Of a DNA stretch of 64,000 nucleotides, positions 27,372-36,199 are shown in pieces. Position numbers and translations under genes: made by a program. The stretch covers positions 1 to 64,000 of the forward strand of contig SSFF01000018.1 in assembly GCA_008015235.1 (NCBI GenBank), in the 5' to 3' direction. This DNA is from Rhodoferax sp. (lineage in GTDB: Bacteria; Pseudomonadota; Gammaproteobacteria; Burkholderiales; Burkholderiaceae_C). Numbering within the stretch: the stretch's first letter is position 1; each line of letters opens with the position of its first letter. Under the pieces are notes generated by a model. That model was not told the DNA's origin, did not search any database, and saw nothing but the letters and a program-made list of their open reading frames with translations.

Positions 27372-28721
27372 ATGCCACTGAATACCGCTGCTGGACGCCA
27401 GGCCTTTTTTGCCCAACACGGGGTCCGCGATGTCGAATGTCTGTTCCCCGACGTGTCCGGCTACCCGCGCGGCAAGCTCATGCCAGCGGGCAGCTTTGCC
27501 GCTGGCGCCGAGCTGCGCATTGCCCAGGCCATTCCCATGCAGTGCGTGACCGGGGACTATTCCTACGACCCGATCTTCCCCGACTCCGACCCCGATGTGC
27601 GCCTGGTGCCGGACTACGCCACGCTCAAGCTGGCGCCCTGGTCGCGCTCGCCGCGTGCCTTCGCCATCCACGACTGCATCGAGCTCGACGGCCAGCACTG
27701 CGCCTTTGCCGTGCGCTCGGTGCTCAAGCAGGTGGTGCAGCGCTATACCGACCAGGGTCTGACTCCGGTGGTGGCGCCCGAGATCGAGTTCTACCTGACT
27801 GCCGCCTGCGCCGATCCGGCCCAGCCACTGCAGATGCCGCAGGCCCGCAACGGCCGCGCCGAGGTCGGGCAGTCCGCGTTCAGCACCAATCTGCTCAACG
27901 AGCACAGCGCTTTCTGGGACGAGTTCCGCGATGCGCTCGATGCCTTGGGCGTGCGTGCCGACACCTGGATCCACGAAGTCGGCCCGACCCAGTTCGAGAT
28001 CAACCTGCTGCACGGTGACCCGGTGGAAGTGGCCGACCAGGCCTTCCTGTTCAAGTACGCAGCCAAGGAAATCGCCATCAAGCACGGCCTGAATGCGGTC
28101 TTCATGGCCAAGCCGATCGCAGGGGAAGCCGGTAGTTCCATGCACCTGCACCAGAGCGTGGTCGATGCCCAGGGCGTCAACATCTTCAGTGACGCCGATG
28201 GGGGCGAGACTGCGGCCTTCCGCCACTTCATCGGCGGCCTGCAGGCCTATGTGCCGGACATGATGTTGGTGTTTGCGCCGCACGTGAACTCCTACCGCCG
28301 TTTCGTCACTGGCAGCCAGGCGCCCATTCACCTGGGCTGGGGCTACGACAACCGCACCAGCGGCCTGCGTATTCCGCATTCGGGTCCGGTGGCGCGCCGG
28401 GTCGAGAACCGCATTGCCGGGGCCGATGCCAACCCCTACCTGGCCATCGCCGCCACCCTGGCCGCCGGATTGGCCGGCATGGACGAGAAGCTGCAACCCA
28501 GCACCCCCATGGCCGAGCGCAGCAATGGCTACGACCAGGGCTTCGGTCTGGCGCGCAGCTTTATGCAGGCGCTGGAGCAGCTGCAGCGCAGTGAAAGCGC
28601 GCCGCGACTGATGGGCGCGGGTTTTGTGCAGGCCTACACCGCCGTCAAGGCGCTGGAATACGACAGCTACCTGACCGAAATCAGCGCTTGGGAGCGCCGC
28701 TTCTTGTTGCCACAGGTCTGA
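27372..28721 (+). CDS. Glutamine synthetase family protein, PuuA/gamma-glutamylpolyamine synthetase-like
   Basis: 449 residues from ATG at 27372 (MPLNTAAGRQAFFAQHG); upstream in-frame codons fall in the repeat. Motifs: VECLFPDVSGYPRGKLMP (beta-grasp domain), PEIEFYL (metal-binding Glu), GPTQFEINLLHG, the ATP-site region VFMAKPIAGEAGSSMHLHQS, VNSYRRF, and the Glu-flap/Arg region RVENRIAGADANPYLA. It is closer to PuuA (gamma-glutamylputrescine synthetase) than to GlnA by the loop sequences I recall, but substrate choice cannot be settled by eye. No strong ribosome site is visible. A polyamine substrate would fit the polyamine cluster at 8-13 kb (inference). Confidence 0.85.
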   Translation: MPLNTAAGRQAFFAQHGVRDVECLFPDVSGYPRGKLMPAGSFAAGAELRIAQAIPMQCVTGDYSYDPIFPDSDPDVRLVPDYATLKLAPWSRSPRAFAIHDCIELDGQHCAFAVRSVLKQVVQRYTDQGLTPVVAPEIEFYLTAACADPAQPLQMPQARNGRAEVGQSAFSTNLLNEHSAFWDEFRDALDALGVRADTWIHEVGPTQFEINLLHGDPVEVADQAFLFKYAAKEIAIKHGLNAVFMAKPIAGEAGSSMHLHQSVVDAQGVNIFSDADGGETAAFRHFIGGLQAYVPDMMLVFAPHVNSYRRFVTGSQAPIHLGWGYDNRTSGLRIPHSGPVARRVENRIAGADANPYLAIAATLAAGLAGMDEKLQPSTPMAERSNGYDQGFGLARSFMQALEQLQRSESAPRLMGAGFVQAYTAVKALEYDSYLTEISAWERRFLLPQV

Positions 28722-28856
28722 CGCCTGTCCAGGTGTTTGCGCTGAGTCCCATGGGCGTTGGGCTGCAAGGACATTGCAGGGTCGCTAGAATACTGCCAAG
28801 GGTATAAATTCCATGGGAGCTGAAGCTCCGACAATTCCTTGCCAGACCAAAGGACC

Positions 28857-29150
28857 ATGACCATGCAAGCTTCCACTGTGGCCACACAGGCCGTGATCAT
28901 TGATGTACGCTCCGCAGCGGAGTTCGAGGGCGGCCATGTCGAAGGCGCTGTCAATCTGCCACTCGATCGTTTTGTCGACGGCTACCCGCGGGTGGCGCCC
29001 GACAAGCAGCAACTGGTGGTGCTGTACTGCGCTTCAGGTGCGCGTTCGGAACAGGCGGTGCAGTACCTGAAGGCCCAGGGTTACGCCCAGGTGGTCAACG
29101 GCATCTCGGCCCGCAATGTGGCCGCCCAGTTGGACAAGGCCGTGGTGTAA
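28857..29150 (+). CDS. Single-domain rhodanese
   Basis: 97 residues from ATG at 28857; the ATG at 28863 is equally possible and is better spaced from AAAGGA. The rhodanese fold is clear: IIDVRSAAEFEGGHVEGAVN and the active-site loop YCASGARS with Cys58. No signal peptide, so it is cytosolic. It would act as a sulfurtransferase or thiol carrier. A second, membrane-anchored rhodanese starts 3 bases after its stop. Confidence 0.87.
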   Translation: MTMQASTVATQAVIIDVRSAAEFEGGHVEGAVNLPLDRFVDGYPRVAPDKQQLVVLYCASGARSEQAVQYLKAQGYAQVVNGISARNVAAQLDKAVV

Positions 29151-29153
29151 GGC

Positions 29154-29519
29154 ATGACCAACCTCGACTTCTCTCAATTGCTTCAGGAATACTGGCCACT
29201 TGTGTTGCTGGTGGCCTGGTTCGGACACAAGTGGTTGCGGGCCCGGCGGGTGGTTGCACTGCTGCCATCGCTGCGCCAACAGGGGGCGGTGCTGCTGGAC
29301 GTGCGCTCAGCGGCTGAATTTGCCAGTGGCAATGCGCCGGGAACACGCAATATTCCATTGTCGGAACTCGCCGCGCGGCTGGGTGAATTGCCGCGCAATG
29401 TGCCCGTGGTGGTGTGCTGTGCCAGCGGCACCCGCAGCGGCATGGCCGCGCTGCTGCTGAAGAAAAATGGCTTTGTGCCGGTGTACAACGCGGGCAGCTG
29501 GACTGCCTTGAACGCCTAG
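29154..29519 (+). CDS. Membrane-anchored rhodanese
   Basis: 121 residues. An N-terminal hydrophobic segment (~12-25, YWPLVLLVAWFG) is followed by a rhodanese domain: LLDVRSAAEFASGNAPGTRN and the active loop VVCCASGTRSG with Cys89. Its likely position is at the cytoplasmic membrane. It is the second of a tandem pair with the preceding gene. The stop TAG shares the palindrome CTAG (29516-29519) with the stop of the convergent parA-like gene. Confidence 0.87.
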   Translation: MTNLDFSQLLQEYWPLVLLVAWFGHKWLRARRVVALLPSLRQQGAVLLDVRSAAEFASGNAPGTRNIPLSELAARLGELPRNVPVVVCCASGTRSGMAALLLKKNGFVPVYNAGSWTALNA

Positions 29520-30295
29520 CGCTTTTTGGCAGCGCGCAACCGGTCGTGCAGGGCCACGTATTCCTGCGTGAGCTTATGCTTGGGGTCGAGGTGCACCATG
29601 GGCGTGGCCTGCTCGTGCGACTCGCGCACTTTGACCGAGGCGCTCAGGTAGGGCTGCAGCACCGGCAGACCCTCTTCAATCAGCTCTTGCACCATGCGCT
29701 GGGGCAAGTTGGCACGGGGTTGGAACTGGTTGACGATGATGCCGGCCACGTGCAGGTTCTCGTTGTGGTCGGCCTGGATTTCCTGCACGTTTTCCAGCAG
29801 GGTGTAGAGCGCGCGGCGAGAGAAGTCATCGCAGTCAAACGGTATCAGGCAAGCCTGGGCGGCAATGAGGGCGCAGCGGCTGTAGAAATTAAGCGCCGGT
29901 GGCGTGTCGATGAAGATCTGGTCGTAGTCCTTGCCCAGCGCTTCCAGTGCATCGCGCAGCTTGTAGATCTTGTGGCGCGATTCCAGCTTTCCATGCAATT
30001 CGTCGAGCTCAGGGCTGGAAGGCAGCACGTCCAGGTTGTCCCAGGGTGAGCTGACGATGAACTCCTCCGCGCCCTTGTCGCGGATGGTGAACTTGAGGCT
30101 TTGCTCAAAGAACTGCGCGGCGTTGGGCAGGTCTTCCGGCAGGTCGTGGCCGAGCAGGTAGCGGGTGGCATTGCCTTGCGAGTCGAGGTCAATGACCAGG
30201 GTGCGCAGGCCTTGGGCGGCACTGATGGCAGCCAGGTTGCAGGCGATGGTCGATTTGCCGACCCCGCCCTTTTGATTGAACACTACGTATTGCAT
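29516..30295 (-). CDS. ParA/MinD family ATPase, without a neighbouring parB
   Basis: 259 residues from ATG at 30295 (a GTG lies two codons upstream). The deviant Walker A is FNQKGGVGKST near residue 10; switch residues appear in LVIDLDSQGNATR and IFIDTPPALN. It resembles the ParA-like group found as single chromosomal copies. No parB, parS-like sites or chemotaxis genes are nearby, so the cargo is unknown. It is divergent from maeB with a 177-base gap that holds two dyad sequences. Confidence 0.88.
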   Translation of the reverse strand: MQYVVFNQKGGVGKSTIACNLAAISAAQGLRTLVIDLDSQGNATRYLLGHDLPEDLPNAAQFFEQSLKFTIRDKGAEEFIVSSPWDNLDVLPSSPELDELHGKLESRHKIYKLRDALEALGKDYDQIFIDTPPALNFYSRCALIAAQACLIPFDCDDFSRRALYTLLENVQEIQADHNENLHVAGIIVNQFQPRANLPQRMVQELIEEGLPVLQPYLSASVKVRESHEQATPMVHLDPKHKLTQEYVALHDRLRAAKKR

Positions 30296-30324
30296 GGCCA
30301 CCCCGCAGGAAATGAAGTGTTCCG

Positions 30325-30339
30325 AGTGTAATTTGCACT
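30325..30339 (+). promoter_or_regulatory. Near-palindrome between parA-like gene and maeB
   Basis: AGTGTAATTTGCACT equals its own reverse complement at 12 of 15 positions. A related arrangement (TTGCACT, 7-base spacer, AGTGTAA) recurs after maeB near 32793-32813, ahead of the barnase-like gene. A shared operator is possible. Confidence 0.4.
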
Positions 30340-30362
30340 TAATCCCATAATATAAAAAGACA

Positions 30363-30382
30363 GTTTACTTTGTGGAGTAAAC
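30363..30382 (+). promoter_or_regulatory. Perfect inverted repeat upstream of maeB (operator candidate)
   Basis: GTTTACT-TTGTGG-AGTAAAC is a perfect 7-base dyad with a 6-base spacer, about 90 bases before the maeB start. It overlaps a possible promoter: TTTACT, 16 bases, TAAAAT at ~30386-30391. A dimeric repressor or activator site is a reasonable reading. Confidence 0.5.
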
Positions 30383-30472
30383 GCCTAAAATCGCGCTCCC
30401 CGCCGCCAGGCCGCGCCGACTCCATGGCACAGTCTGATTCTTCGGAAGTCCTCCCAGCATACGGATACCACG

Positions 30473-32779
30473 ATGACAGCCTCCTACTCCCACCAGAACA
30501 AACGCGCCGAACTGCGCCAGGCCGCACTCGACTATCACCAGCTCCCGACACCCGGCAAGATCGCCGTCGCCGCGACCAAGCAGCTGGTCAACCAGCACGA
30601 CCTGGCCCTGGCCTATTCGCCCGGCGTGGCAGCACCGTGCGAGGAAATCGTCAAGGATCCGAACAACGCCTTCAAGTACACCAGCCGCGGCAACCTGGTA
30701 GCCGTGGTCACCAACGGGACCGCCGTACTGGGACTGGGCGACATCGGCCCGCTGGCCGCCAAGCCGGTGATGGAAGGCAAGGGGGTGCTGTTCAAGAAGT
30801 TTGCTGGCATCGATGTGTTCGACATCGAGATCAACGAAAAGCACGACCTGGACAAGCTGGTGGACATCATTGCGGCCCTGGAGCCCACCTTTGGCGGCAT
30901 CAACCTCGAAGACATCAAGGCGCCCGACTGCTTCTATGTGGAGCGCAAGTTGCGCGAGCGCATGAGCATCCCGGTGTTCCACGACGACCAACACGGCACG
31001 GCCATCTGCGTCGGCGCGGCCATCCTCAATGGCCTGAAAGTGGCGGGCAAGGACCCGGCCAAGGTCAAGCTGGTGACTTCGGGTGCTGGCGCCGCCGCCC
31101 TGGCCTGCCTGGGCCTGCTGGTGAAACTGGGCATTCCGCGCGAAAACATCTTCGTGACCGACCTGGCCGGTGTGGTCTACGAGGGCCGTACCGAACTGAT
31201 GGATGACGACAAGGCCCAGTTCGCGCAGAAGACAGACAAACGCACCCTGTCCGAGGTGATTGAGGGCGCCGACGTGTTCCTGGGGCTGTCGGCCGGCGGT
31301 GTGCTCAAGAAAGACATGGTTGCCAAGATGGCCGATCGGCCGCTGGTGTTCGCGCTGGCAAATCCGACGCCGGAAATCATGCCCGAGGAAGTCAAGGAAG
31401 TGCGTTCTGATGCCATCATCGCCACCGGCCGCTCCGACTATCCGAACCAGGTCAACAACGTCCTGTGCTTTCCCTATATCTTCCGCGGCGCCCTCGACGC
31501 CGGTGCCTCGACCATCACCATGGAGATGGAAATTGCCGCCGTGCACGCCATTGCTGAACTGGCCCAGGCCGAGCAAAGCGATGTGGTGGCCGCCGCCTAT
31601 GCGGGTGAGAAGCTGGCCTTCGGCCCCGAATACCTGATTCCCAAGCCCTTCGATCCGCGCCTGATGATGAAAATCGCCCCGGCCGTGGCCCAGGCGGCGG
31701 CCGACAGCGGCGTGGCCTTGCGCCCGGTGGAAGACCTGGCGGCCTACCGCGACAAGCTGCAGACCTTCGTCTACGCCTCGGGCACCACCATGAAGCCGAT
31801 TTTTGCCGCCGCCAAGCGCGCGCTCAAGAAGCGCGTCGCTTACTCGGAAGGCGAGGACGAGCGCGTCTTGCGCGCAGCCCAGATCGTGGTGGACGAAGGC
31901 GTGGCACTGCCCACCCTGATCGGACGCCCGACAGTCATTGCCCAGCGTATTGAAAAGTTTGGCCTGCGCCTGCGCGAGGGTGTGGACTACGAAGTGGTCA
32001 ATGTGGAGCAGGACGAGCGCTACCGCAACTTCTGGCAGACCTACCACCGCATGACCGAGCGCAAGGGCATCACCGAGCAGATGGCAAAGATCGAAATGCG
32101 CCGCCGCCTGTCGCTCATTGGTTCCATGCTGCTGCACAGCGGCTATGTTGATGGGCTCATCTGCGGCACCTGGGGCAACCATGCCCTGCACCTGAACTAC
32201 ATCGACCAGGTGCTGGGACACCGCGAAGGCGCCAGCATCTACGCCTGCATGAACGGTCTGATGCTGCCGGGGCGCCAGGTTTTCCTGGTGGACACCCACA
32301 TCAACTACGACCCGACCGCGGCCGAGCTGGCCGAAATCACCATCATGGCAGCGCATGAGTTGCAGCGTTTTGGCCTGAACCCCAAGGTGGCGCTGCTTTC
32401 ACATTCCAACTTTGGCAGCAGCAATGCACCCAGCGCCGTCAAGATGCGCCAGACCCTGGAGTTGCTGCGCCAGCAAGCGCCATGGCTGGAAGTGGATGGG
32501 GAAATGCACGGTGACGTGGGCCTGGACGGTGCTGCCCGTACTGCGCTCATGCCCAATACCACCCTGCACGGCGATGCCAACCTGCTGGTCATGCCCAACC
32601 TGGATGCCGCCAATATTGCCTACAACCTGCTCAAAATGGCAGCGGGCGGCAATATCGCCATCGGTCCGGTGTTGCTAGGCTGTGCAAAACCTGTGCATAT
32701 CTTGACGCCCAGCACCACAGTACGCCGGATTGTCAATATGACTGCCTTAACGGTTGCCGATGCAAACGTTGTCAGATAA
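30473..32779 (+). CDS. maeB: NADP-dependent malic enzyme with phosphotransacetylase-like domain
   Basis: 768 residues, the usual MaeB length. The malic enzyme part (~1-430) shows [36 protein letters not shown], the catalytic/metal region [16 protein letters not shown] and the nucleotide motif [16 protein letters not shown]. The C-terminal part (~440-765) is a phosphate acetyltransferase-like domain, usually regulatory in this family. It decarboxylates malate to pyruvate, producing NADPH. It stands alone with a long leader containing two dyads; the ribosome site is weak. Confidence 0.95.
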   Translation: MTASYSHQNKRAELRQAALDYHQLPTPGKIAVAATKQLVNQHDLALAYSPGVAAPCEEIVKDPNNAFKYTSRGNLVAVVTNGTAVLGLGDIGPLAAKPVMEGKGVLFKKFAGIDVFDIEINEKHDLDKLVDIIAALEPTFGGINLEDIKAPDCFYVERKLRERMSIPVFHDDQHGTAICVGAAILNGLKVAGKDPAKVKLVTSGAGAAALACLGLLVKLGIPRENIFVTDLAGVVYEGRTELMDDDKAQFAQKTDKRTLSEVIEGADVFLGLSAGGVLKKDMVAKMADRPLVFALANPTPEIMPEEVKEVRSDAIIATGRSDYPNQVNNVLCFPYIFRGALDAGASTITMEMEIAAVHAIAELAQAEQSDVVAAAYAGEKLAFGPEYLIPKPFDPRLMMKIAPAVAQAAADSGVALRPVEDLAAYRDKLQTFVYASGTTMKPIFAAAKRALKKRVAYSEGEDERVLRAAQIVVDEGVALPTLIGRPTVIAQRIEKFGLRLREGVDYEVVNVEQDERYRNFWQTYHRMTERKGITEQMAKIEMRRRLSLIGSMLLHSGYVDGLICGTWGNHALHLNYIDQVLGHREGASIYACMNGLMLPGRQVFLVDTHINYDPTAAELAEITIMAAHELQRFGLNPKVALLSHSNFGSSNAPSAVKMRQTLELLRQQAPWLEVDGEMHGDVGLDGAARTALMPNTTLHGDANLLVMPNLDAANIAYNLLKMAAGGNIAIGPVLLGCAKPVHILTPSTTVRRIVNMTALTVADANVVR

Positions 32780-32930
32780 GCGATTTTTGAATAGTTTGCA
32801 CTTACTAACAGTGTAATTTGATGCGAATTGATTGCCTCATTTTTGTGCAGGCTATTGCTTTTTAGACCCAAATCATCGACACTACACCACTTGGAAATTT
32901 CGGGTTTACCCGAATACAGCAAAGGGTTTC

Positions 32931-33323
32931 GTGGTGCGCTGGGGTACGTCAAAGTTAGCACTCTCCTGCCTGCTGGTACTGGCCGCTCTGGTCGGTTCAG
33001 CGGTTGGGGCCAGGGGGGTCGGCAAGGCTGAAAATGCCGATCCGCTGCCACTGCATGCGCTACCTATTCAGGGCCAGGAAACCTACCAGTTAATTCACCG
33101 CGGCGGTCCTTTTCCTTACGAGAAGGACGGCTCGGTCTTTGGCAATCGCGAACGCTTGCTACCTGGGAAAAAGCGCGGGTTTTACCGGGAATATACGGTA
33201 AAGACGCCGGGTGAGCGTGACCGTGGTGCCAGGCGCATCGTGTGCGGGGGCCTCGCTACCACGCCGGAAGTTTGTTATTACACGGCCGATCACTACGATA
33301 GTTTTCGCAGGATCGTCCCCTAG
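32931..33323 (+). CDS. Barnase-type secreted ribonuclease
   Basis: 130 residues from the GTG at 32931 (another GTG at 32934), chosen because AAAGGG lies upstream and a signal peptide follows (LALSCLLVLAALVGSAVGA). The mature domain matches microbial RNases of the barnase group: LPIQGQETYQLIHRGGPFP, FGNRE, catalytic Glu in GFYREYTVKTPG, Arg in GARRIVCGG and catalytic His in YYTADHYDSFRRI. It would cleave RNA outside the cytoplasm or in competitor cells. The next gene encodes the inhibitor barstar, which would protect the producer. Confidence 0.85.
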   Translation: MVRWGTSKLALSCLLVLAALVGSAVGARGVGKAENADPLPLHALPIQGQETYQLIHRGGPFPYEKDGSVFGNRERLLPGKKRGFYREYTVKTPGERDRGARRIVCGGLATTPEVCYYTADHYDSFRRIVP

Positions 33324-33356
33324 GGTTTGATTTGTTTTTTGGAGTGTGAGGGGGAA

Positions 33357-33806
33357 ATGAATATGCCACTTCGTCAGGATGTAGCGCCAGCAGGCGCCCC
33401 TGCAGCGGATACACCGCTCAAAAATGTACGCACCAATATTGTGCAATCGATCCGCGCGTTCCGCGTACAGGACCTGCAGGATGCCGGTAAAGCGCTGGGC
33501 CACCACTTCCTGTACGCCAACCTGTCGGCCGCCCAGAGCAAGCAGGACGTGCTCGACCTGATCGGCCAGCAATTCATGCTGACCATCAACCAGGGCAAGA
33601 ATTTCGACGCCCTGTACGACAGCCTGACCGACCCGGTCTACAAGTCGGGCCCGCAGCCCGGCTTCATCGTGGTGCTGGAGCACATCCCGGCCAACGTCAA
33701 GTTCGACAAGGAAGCCCGCGAGCAGCTGCTTGACATCTTCCGTGATACCGCCGACTACTGGGGAGACCGGAAGATACCGTTCAGGTGCTTCTATTCTTTT
33801 CTGTAG
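33357..33806 (+). CDS. Barstar family ribonuclease inhibitor
   Basis: 149 residues from ATG at 33357, with GAGGGGG just upstream. After a ~45-residue extension, the barstar domain is recognisable: HHFLYANLSAAQSKQDVLD, FDALYDSLTD, GFIVVLEHIPAN and DTADYWGDRKIPFRCFY. It is cytosolic with no signal peptide, as expected for an inhibitor that blocks the RNase before export. It follows the barnase-like gene by 33 bases. A 10-pair hairpin begins right after its stop. Confidence 0.87.
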   Translation: MNMPLRQDVAPAGAPAADTPLKNVRTNIVQSIRAFRVQDLQDAGKALGHHFLYANLSAAQSKQDVLDLIGQQFMLTINQGKNFDALYDSLTDPVYKSGPQPGFIVVLEHIPANVKFDKEAREQLLDIFRDTADYWGDRKIPFRCFYSFL

Positions 33807-34000
33807 CCCGTTCTGCACAAGCCAGCCAAGCAGAACGGGCGAACGAGGCTACCACCGCTGCAGCAGCCGCACCTGCCAGCGCCGAGATGACCGACGACAA
33901 CGGGGAAAAGATGCCCACCGACAAATTGTTGGATGTATCCCCGCTGGCACTGCGCATGAGCAGTCCCTTCAATTCGGGTTATTGGCTCACCGCGGCCTGA
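33785..34000 (+). CDS. Possible small ORF overlapping the barstar end
   Basis: 71 residues from GTG at 33785, overlapping the barstar gene by 22 bases in another frame. The product is Ala/Ser-rich (ANEATTAAAAAPASAEMTDD) and ends MSSPFNSGYWLTAA, with no family I recognise. No ribosome site is evident, and the first part is encoded by the hairpin. It may be the remains of a gene or chance coding between barstar and the terminator at 34048. Confidence 0.25.
   Translation: MLLFFSVARSAQASQAERANEATTAAAAAPASAEMTDDNGEKMPTDKLLDVSPLALRMSSPFNSGYWLTAA
33807..33839 (+). repeat. Hairpin directly after barstar stop
   Basis: CCCGTTCTGC (33807-33816) pairs perfectly with GCAGAACGGG (33830-33839) across a 13-base loop. 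There is no T-run after it, so it is not a typical intrinsic terminator; it may stabilise or attenuate the mRNA. Confidence 0.6.
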
Positions 34001-34047
34001 CCCCACGCACCGGGAGCAGAGCTTAGCAACAAGCGGGCCCTGCAAGT

Positions 34048-34087
34048 AAAAACCGACCTCTGCTGCATGCATTGGTCGGTTTTTTTT
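34048..34087. terminator. Bidirectional intrinsic terminator
   Basis: AAAAACCGACC pairs with GGTCGGTTTTT around a 15-base loop, with a T-run on both strands. It can end the barnase-barstar transcript (plus) and the lptD-surA-ksgA transcript (minus). Confidence 0.88.
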
Positions 34088-34108
34088 ATGGTGCCAGGGT
34101 GTTGGGGG

Positions 34109-34870
34109 CTATAGCTGCTGGGTCAGGGCTACGTATTCGGCCACCGGGACCTCTTCCGCGCGGCGCTGTACGTCGAAGTGGCCGCCATAACCCTGTTCCT
34201 GCAGCCAGTGGCCCAGGGTGTGGCGTAAGAGCTTGCGGCGTTGGCTGAAGGCCACTTGCACCACGGTTTCGAGGCGTTTCACATCGAGCGCAGGCGGTGT
34301 GGCCAGCGGCACCATGCGCACCACGGCGCTGTCCACGCGTGGCGGTGGGTCGAAGCTCTCGGGTGGCACGAAGAGGAAATCTTCCATGGCATAGCGCCAC
34401 TGCAGCATCACGCTCAGGCGTCCGTAGTCGGCGGTGGCGGGCTGGGCCACCATGCGGTCGATGACTTCCTTTTGCAGCATGAAATGCTGATCAGCGACCA
34501 CGTCCACGTACTGCAGCAGGTGGAACAGGATGGGTGTCGAGATGTTGTAGGGCAGGTTGCCCACGATGCGCAGCTTGCCAACCGCGTTCAGGTCGTTGGC
34601 GACTTCGGCGAAGTTCACGCGCAGCACGTCGGACTCAATGACGCGCAGCTGGGGGTGTTCGCGCAGGCGTTTGGCCAGGTCGCGGTCGAGCTCGACCACG
34701 GTGAGTTGGCCCAGGCGTTCGACCAGAGGCTGTGTCAGTGCCGCCAGTCCGGGGCCGATCTCGACCATGGCGTCGCCCGGGCGTGGTGCAATGCCGTCCA
34801 CGATGGCGTCGATGATGCCGCCATCGCACAGGAAGTGCTGGCCGAAACGCTTGCGTGCAATGTGCTTCAT
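34109..34870 (-). CDS. rsmA: 16S rRNA dimethyladenosine transferase
   Basis: 253 residues, also known as KsgA. Motifs: [10 protein letters not shown] at the N-terminus, AdoMet-binding [15 protein letters not shown], acidic VVELDRDLA, the catalytic [10 protein letters not shown] and the C-terminal [12 protein letters not shown]. It dimethylates two adjacent adenosines near the 3' end of 16S rRNA during 30S maturation. It lies 13 bases after surA; pdxA, which separates the two genes in enterobacteria, is absent here. The transcript ends at the terminator at 34048-34087. Confidence 0.96.
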   Translation of the reverse strand: MKHIARKRFGQHFLCDGGIIDAIVDGIAPRPGDAMVEIGPGLAALTQPLVERLGQLTVVELDRDLAKRLREHPQLRVIESDVLRVNFAEVANDLNAVGKLRIVGNLPYNISTPILFHLLQYVDVVADQHFMLQKEVIDRMVAQPATADYGRLSVMLQWRYAMEDFLFVPPESFDPPPRVDSAVVRMVPLATPPALDVKRLETVVQVAFSQRRKLLRHTLGHWLQEQGYGGHFDVQRRAEEVPVAEYVALTQQL

Positions 34871-34883
34871 GCGGATTCAGGCC

Positions 34884-36194
34884 TCACTGCGGGGCATCCC
34901 GGTATTCGACGAAGGCCCGCGCCCGTACTTCCTGGGCCCAGCTTTCGAAGGCCTTGTCGTAGCGGGAGGCACGCAGTTCCATGCGGGCCATTTCGCGCAG
35001 TTCGCGGGGTGTGAGTTCGACCCGGCGTCTTTCCATGACTTGCACCAGGTGCACGCCAAAGCGGGAAACCAGCGGTGCGCTCACGGCCATTTCGTCGAGT
35101 TTGTTCATGACTTCTTCAAATTCCGGCACAAAGGTTCCGGGATTGGTCCAGCCCAGGTTACCGCCCTGTTCGGCACTGCTGTCCTGTGAAATCTCGCGGG
35201 CAGCAGCGGCAAAGCTGGTGGCCCCGGACTGGATTTGCTTCCTGACACCGGCCAGGCGCTCGACGGCTGCGGTAGTACTCAGCGTTGGACCCGTGCGCAG
35301 CAGGATGTGGCGCGCGCGCGTCTGCACCACCGAACGGGTAAGTTGCTCGGGAGCCCGTCGTTCCAGCACCTTCAGGATATGAAACCCGGCACCGGAGCGC
35401 ACGACCTGGGAGTAAGCGCCCACAGGAATGTCGCGGGTGGCCTCGACAAAGATGGCCGGGTAACGGTCCCCCTTGCGCAACCCGAGCTGGCCTCCGTTGC
35501 TGCGGTCGGCGGCTGAATACTGCTGTACCAGTGCCTCGAACGATTCCCCGTTGCGGATGCGGTCGAGCAGTTTCTGGGCCTGCACAAACAAAGCTGCCGC
35601 CTGCTCTGCGCTGGCTTTTTCAGGGAGGGGCACGAGCAGCTGGGCCAGGTTGATTTCCTGCGCAAAGGGGTCCTTGTTGTTGGCATGCAAGTCCGCCAGG
35701 TACTGGTCCAGTTCCTGCTCACTGACACGATTGCGGCTGCCCACTTCGCGTTCATACAGCCGCTCCAGTGTCTGCTGGTCCCGCAAGCGCGCACGGAAGC
35801 TTGCGACATCGATGCCGTCCTGGGCCAGTCGCTTGTGCAGTTCGGCCACTTCGATGCCACCTTGCCGCGCTACCGCCTGTTCGGCCATGTCCACCGAGGC
35901 TGGGTCGGTACGGATGCCGATTTCCTGTGCCAGTTGCAACTGGGCCCGCTCATTGATCAGCCGCTCCAGCACCAACTTGCGCAATTCCGTGGCCGGCGGC
36001 GGTGTCTGCTTCTGCTGCTGCATGGTGCGCGTGATCCGCTGCACCTCGGCATTGAGTTCGGAGTGGGTGATGGGTTCGGAATTGACCACGGCCACGATGT
36101 AATCGGCTGGGCGTGCCGTCTGCGCCTGCACGCCACACACTGGCAAAACACTCAACACAAGGGCAAGGGCCCAGGTTCCATAGCTTCGAATCAT
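34884..36194 (-). CDS. surA: Periplasmic peptidyl-prolyl isomerase and chaperone SurA
   Basis: 436 residues from ATG at 36194. A signal peptide (LALVLSVLPVCGVQA) precedes the SurA N-terminal domain (ADYIVAVVNSEPITHSEL), then two parvulin domains (~175-280, AGFHILKVLERR; ~285-395, ARHILLRTGP...RFGVHLVQVMERR). It assists folding of outer membrane proteins in the periplasm, including LptD, whose gene ends 5 bases upstream of this start. The spacing indicates a single lptD-surA-rsmA transcript. Confidence 0.95.
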   Translation of the reverse strand: MIRSYGTWALALVLSVLPVCGVQAQTARPADYIVAVVNSEPITHSELNAEVQRITRTMQQQKQTPPPATELRKLVLERLINERAQLQLAQEIGIRTDPASVDMAEQAVARQGGIEVAELHKRLAQDGIDVASFRARLRDQQTLERLYEREVGSRNRVSEQELDQYLADLHANNKDPFAQEINLAQLLVPLPEKASAEQAAALFVQAQKLLDRIRNGESFEALVQQYSAADRSNGGQLGLRKGDRYPAIFVEATRDIPVGAYSQVVRSGAGFHILKVLERRAPEQLTRSVVQTRARHILLRTGPTLSTTAAVERLAGVRKQIQSGATSFAAAAREISQDSSAEQGGNLGWTNPGTFVPEFEEVMNKLDEMAVSAPLVSRFGVHLVQVMERRRVELTPRELREMARMELRASRYDKAFESWAQEVRARAFVEYRDAPQ

Positions 36195-36199
36195 GGTCT

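Noticed and set aside
28770-28815. Possible promoter before the rhodanese pair (TAGAAT and TATAAA-like boxes)
   Set aside because: Neither box has a -35 element at acceptable spacing.
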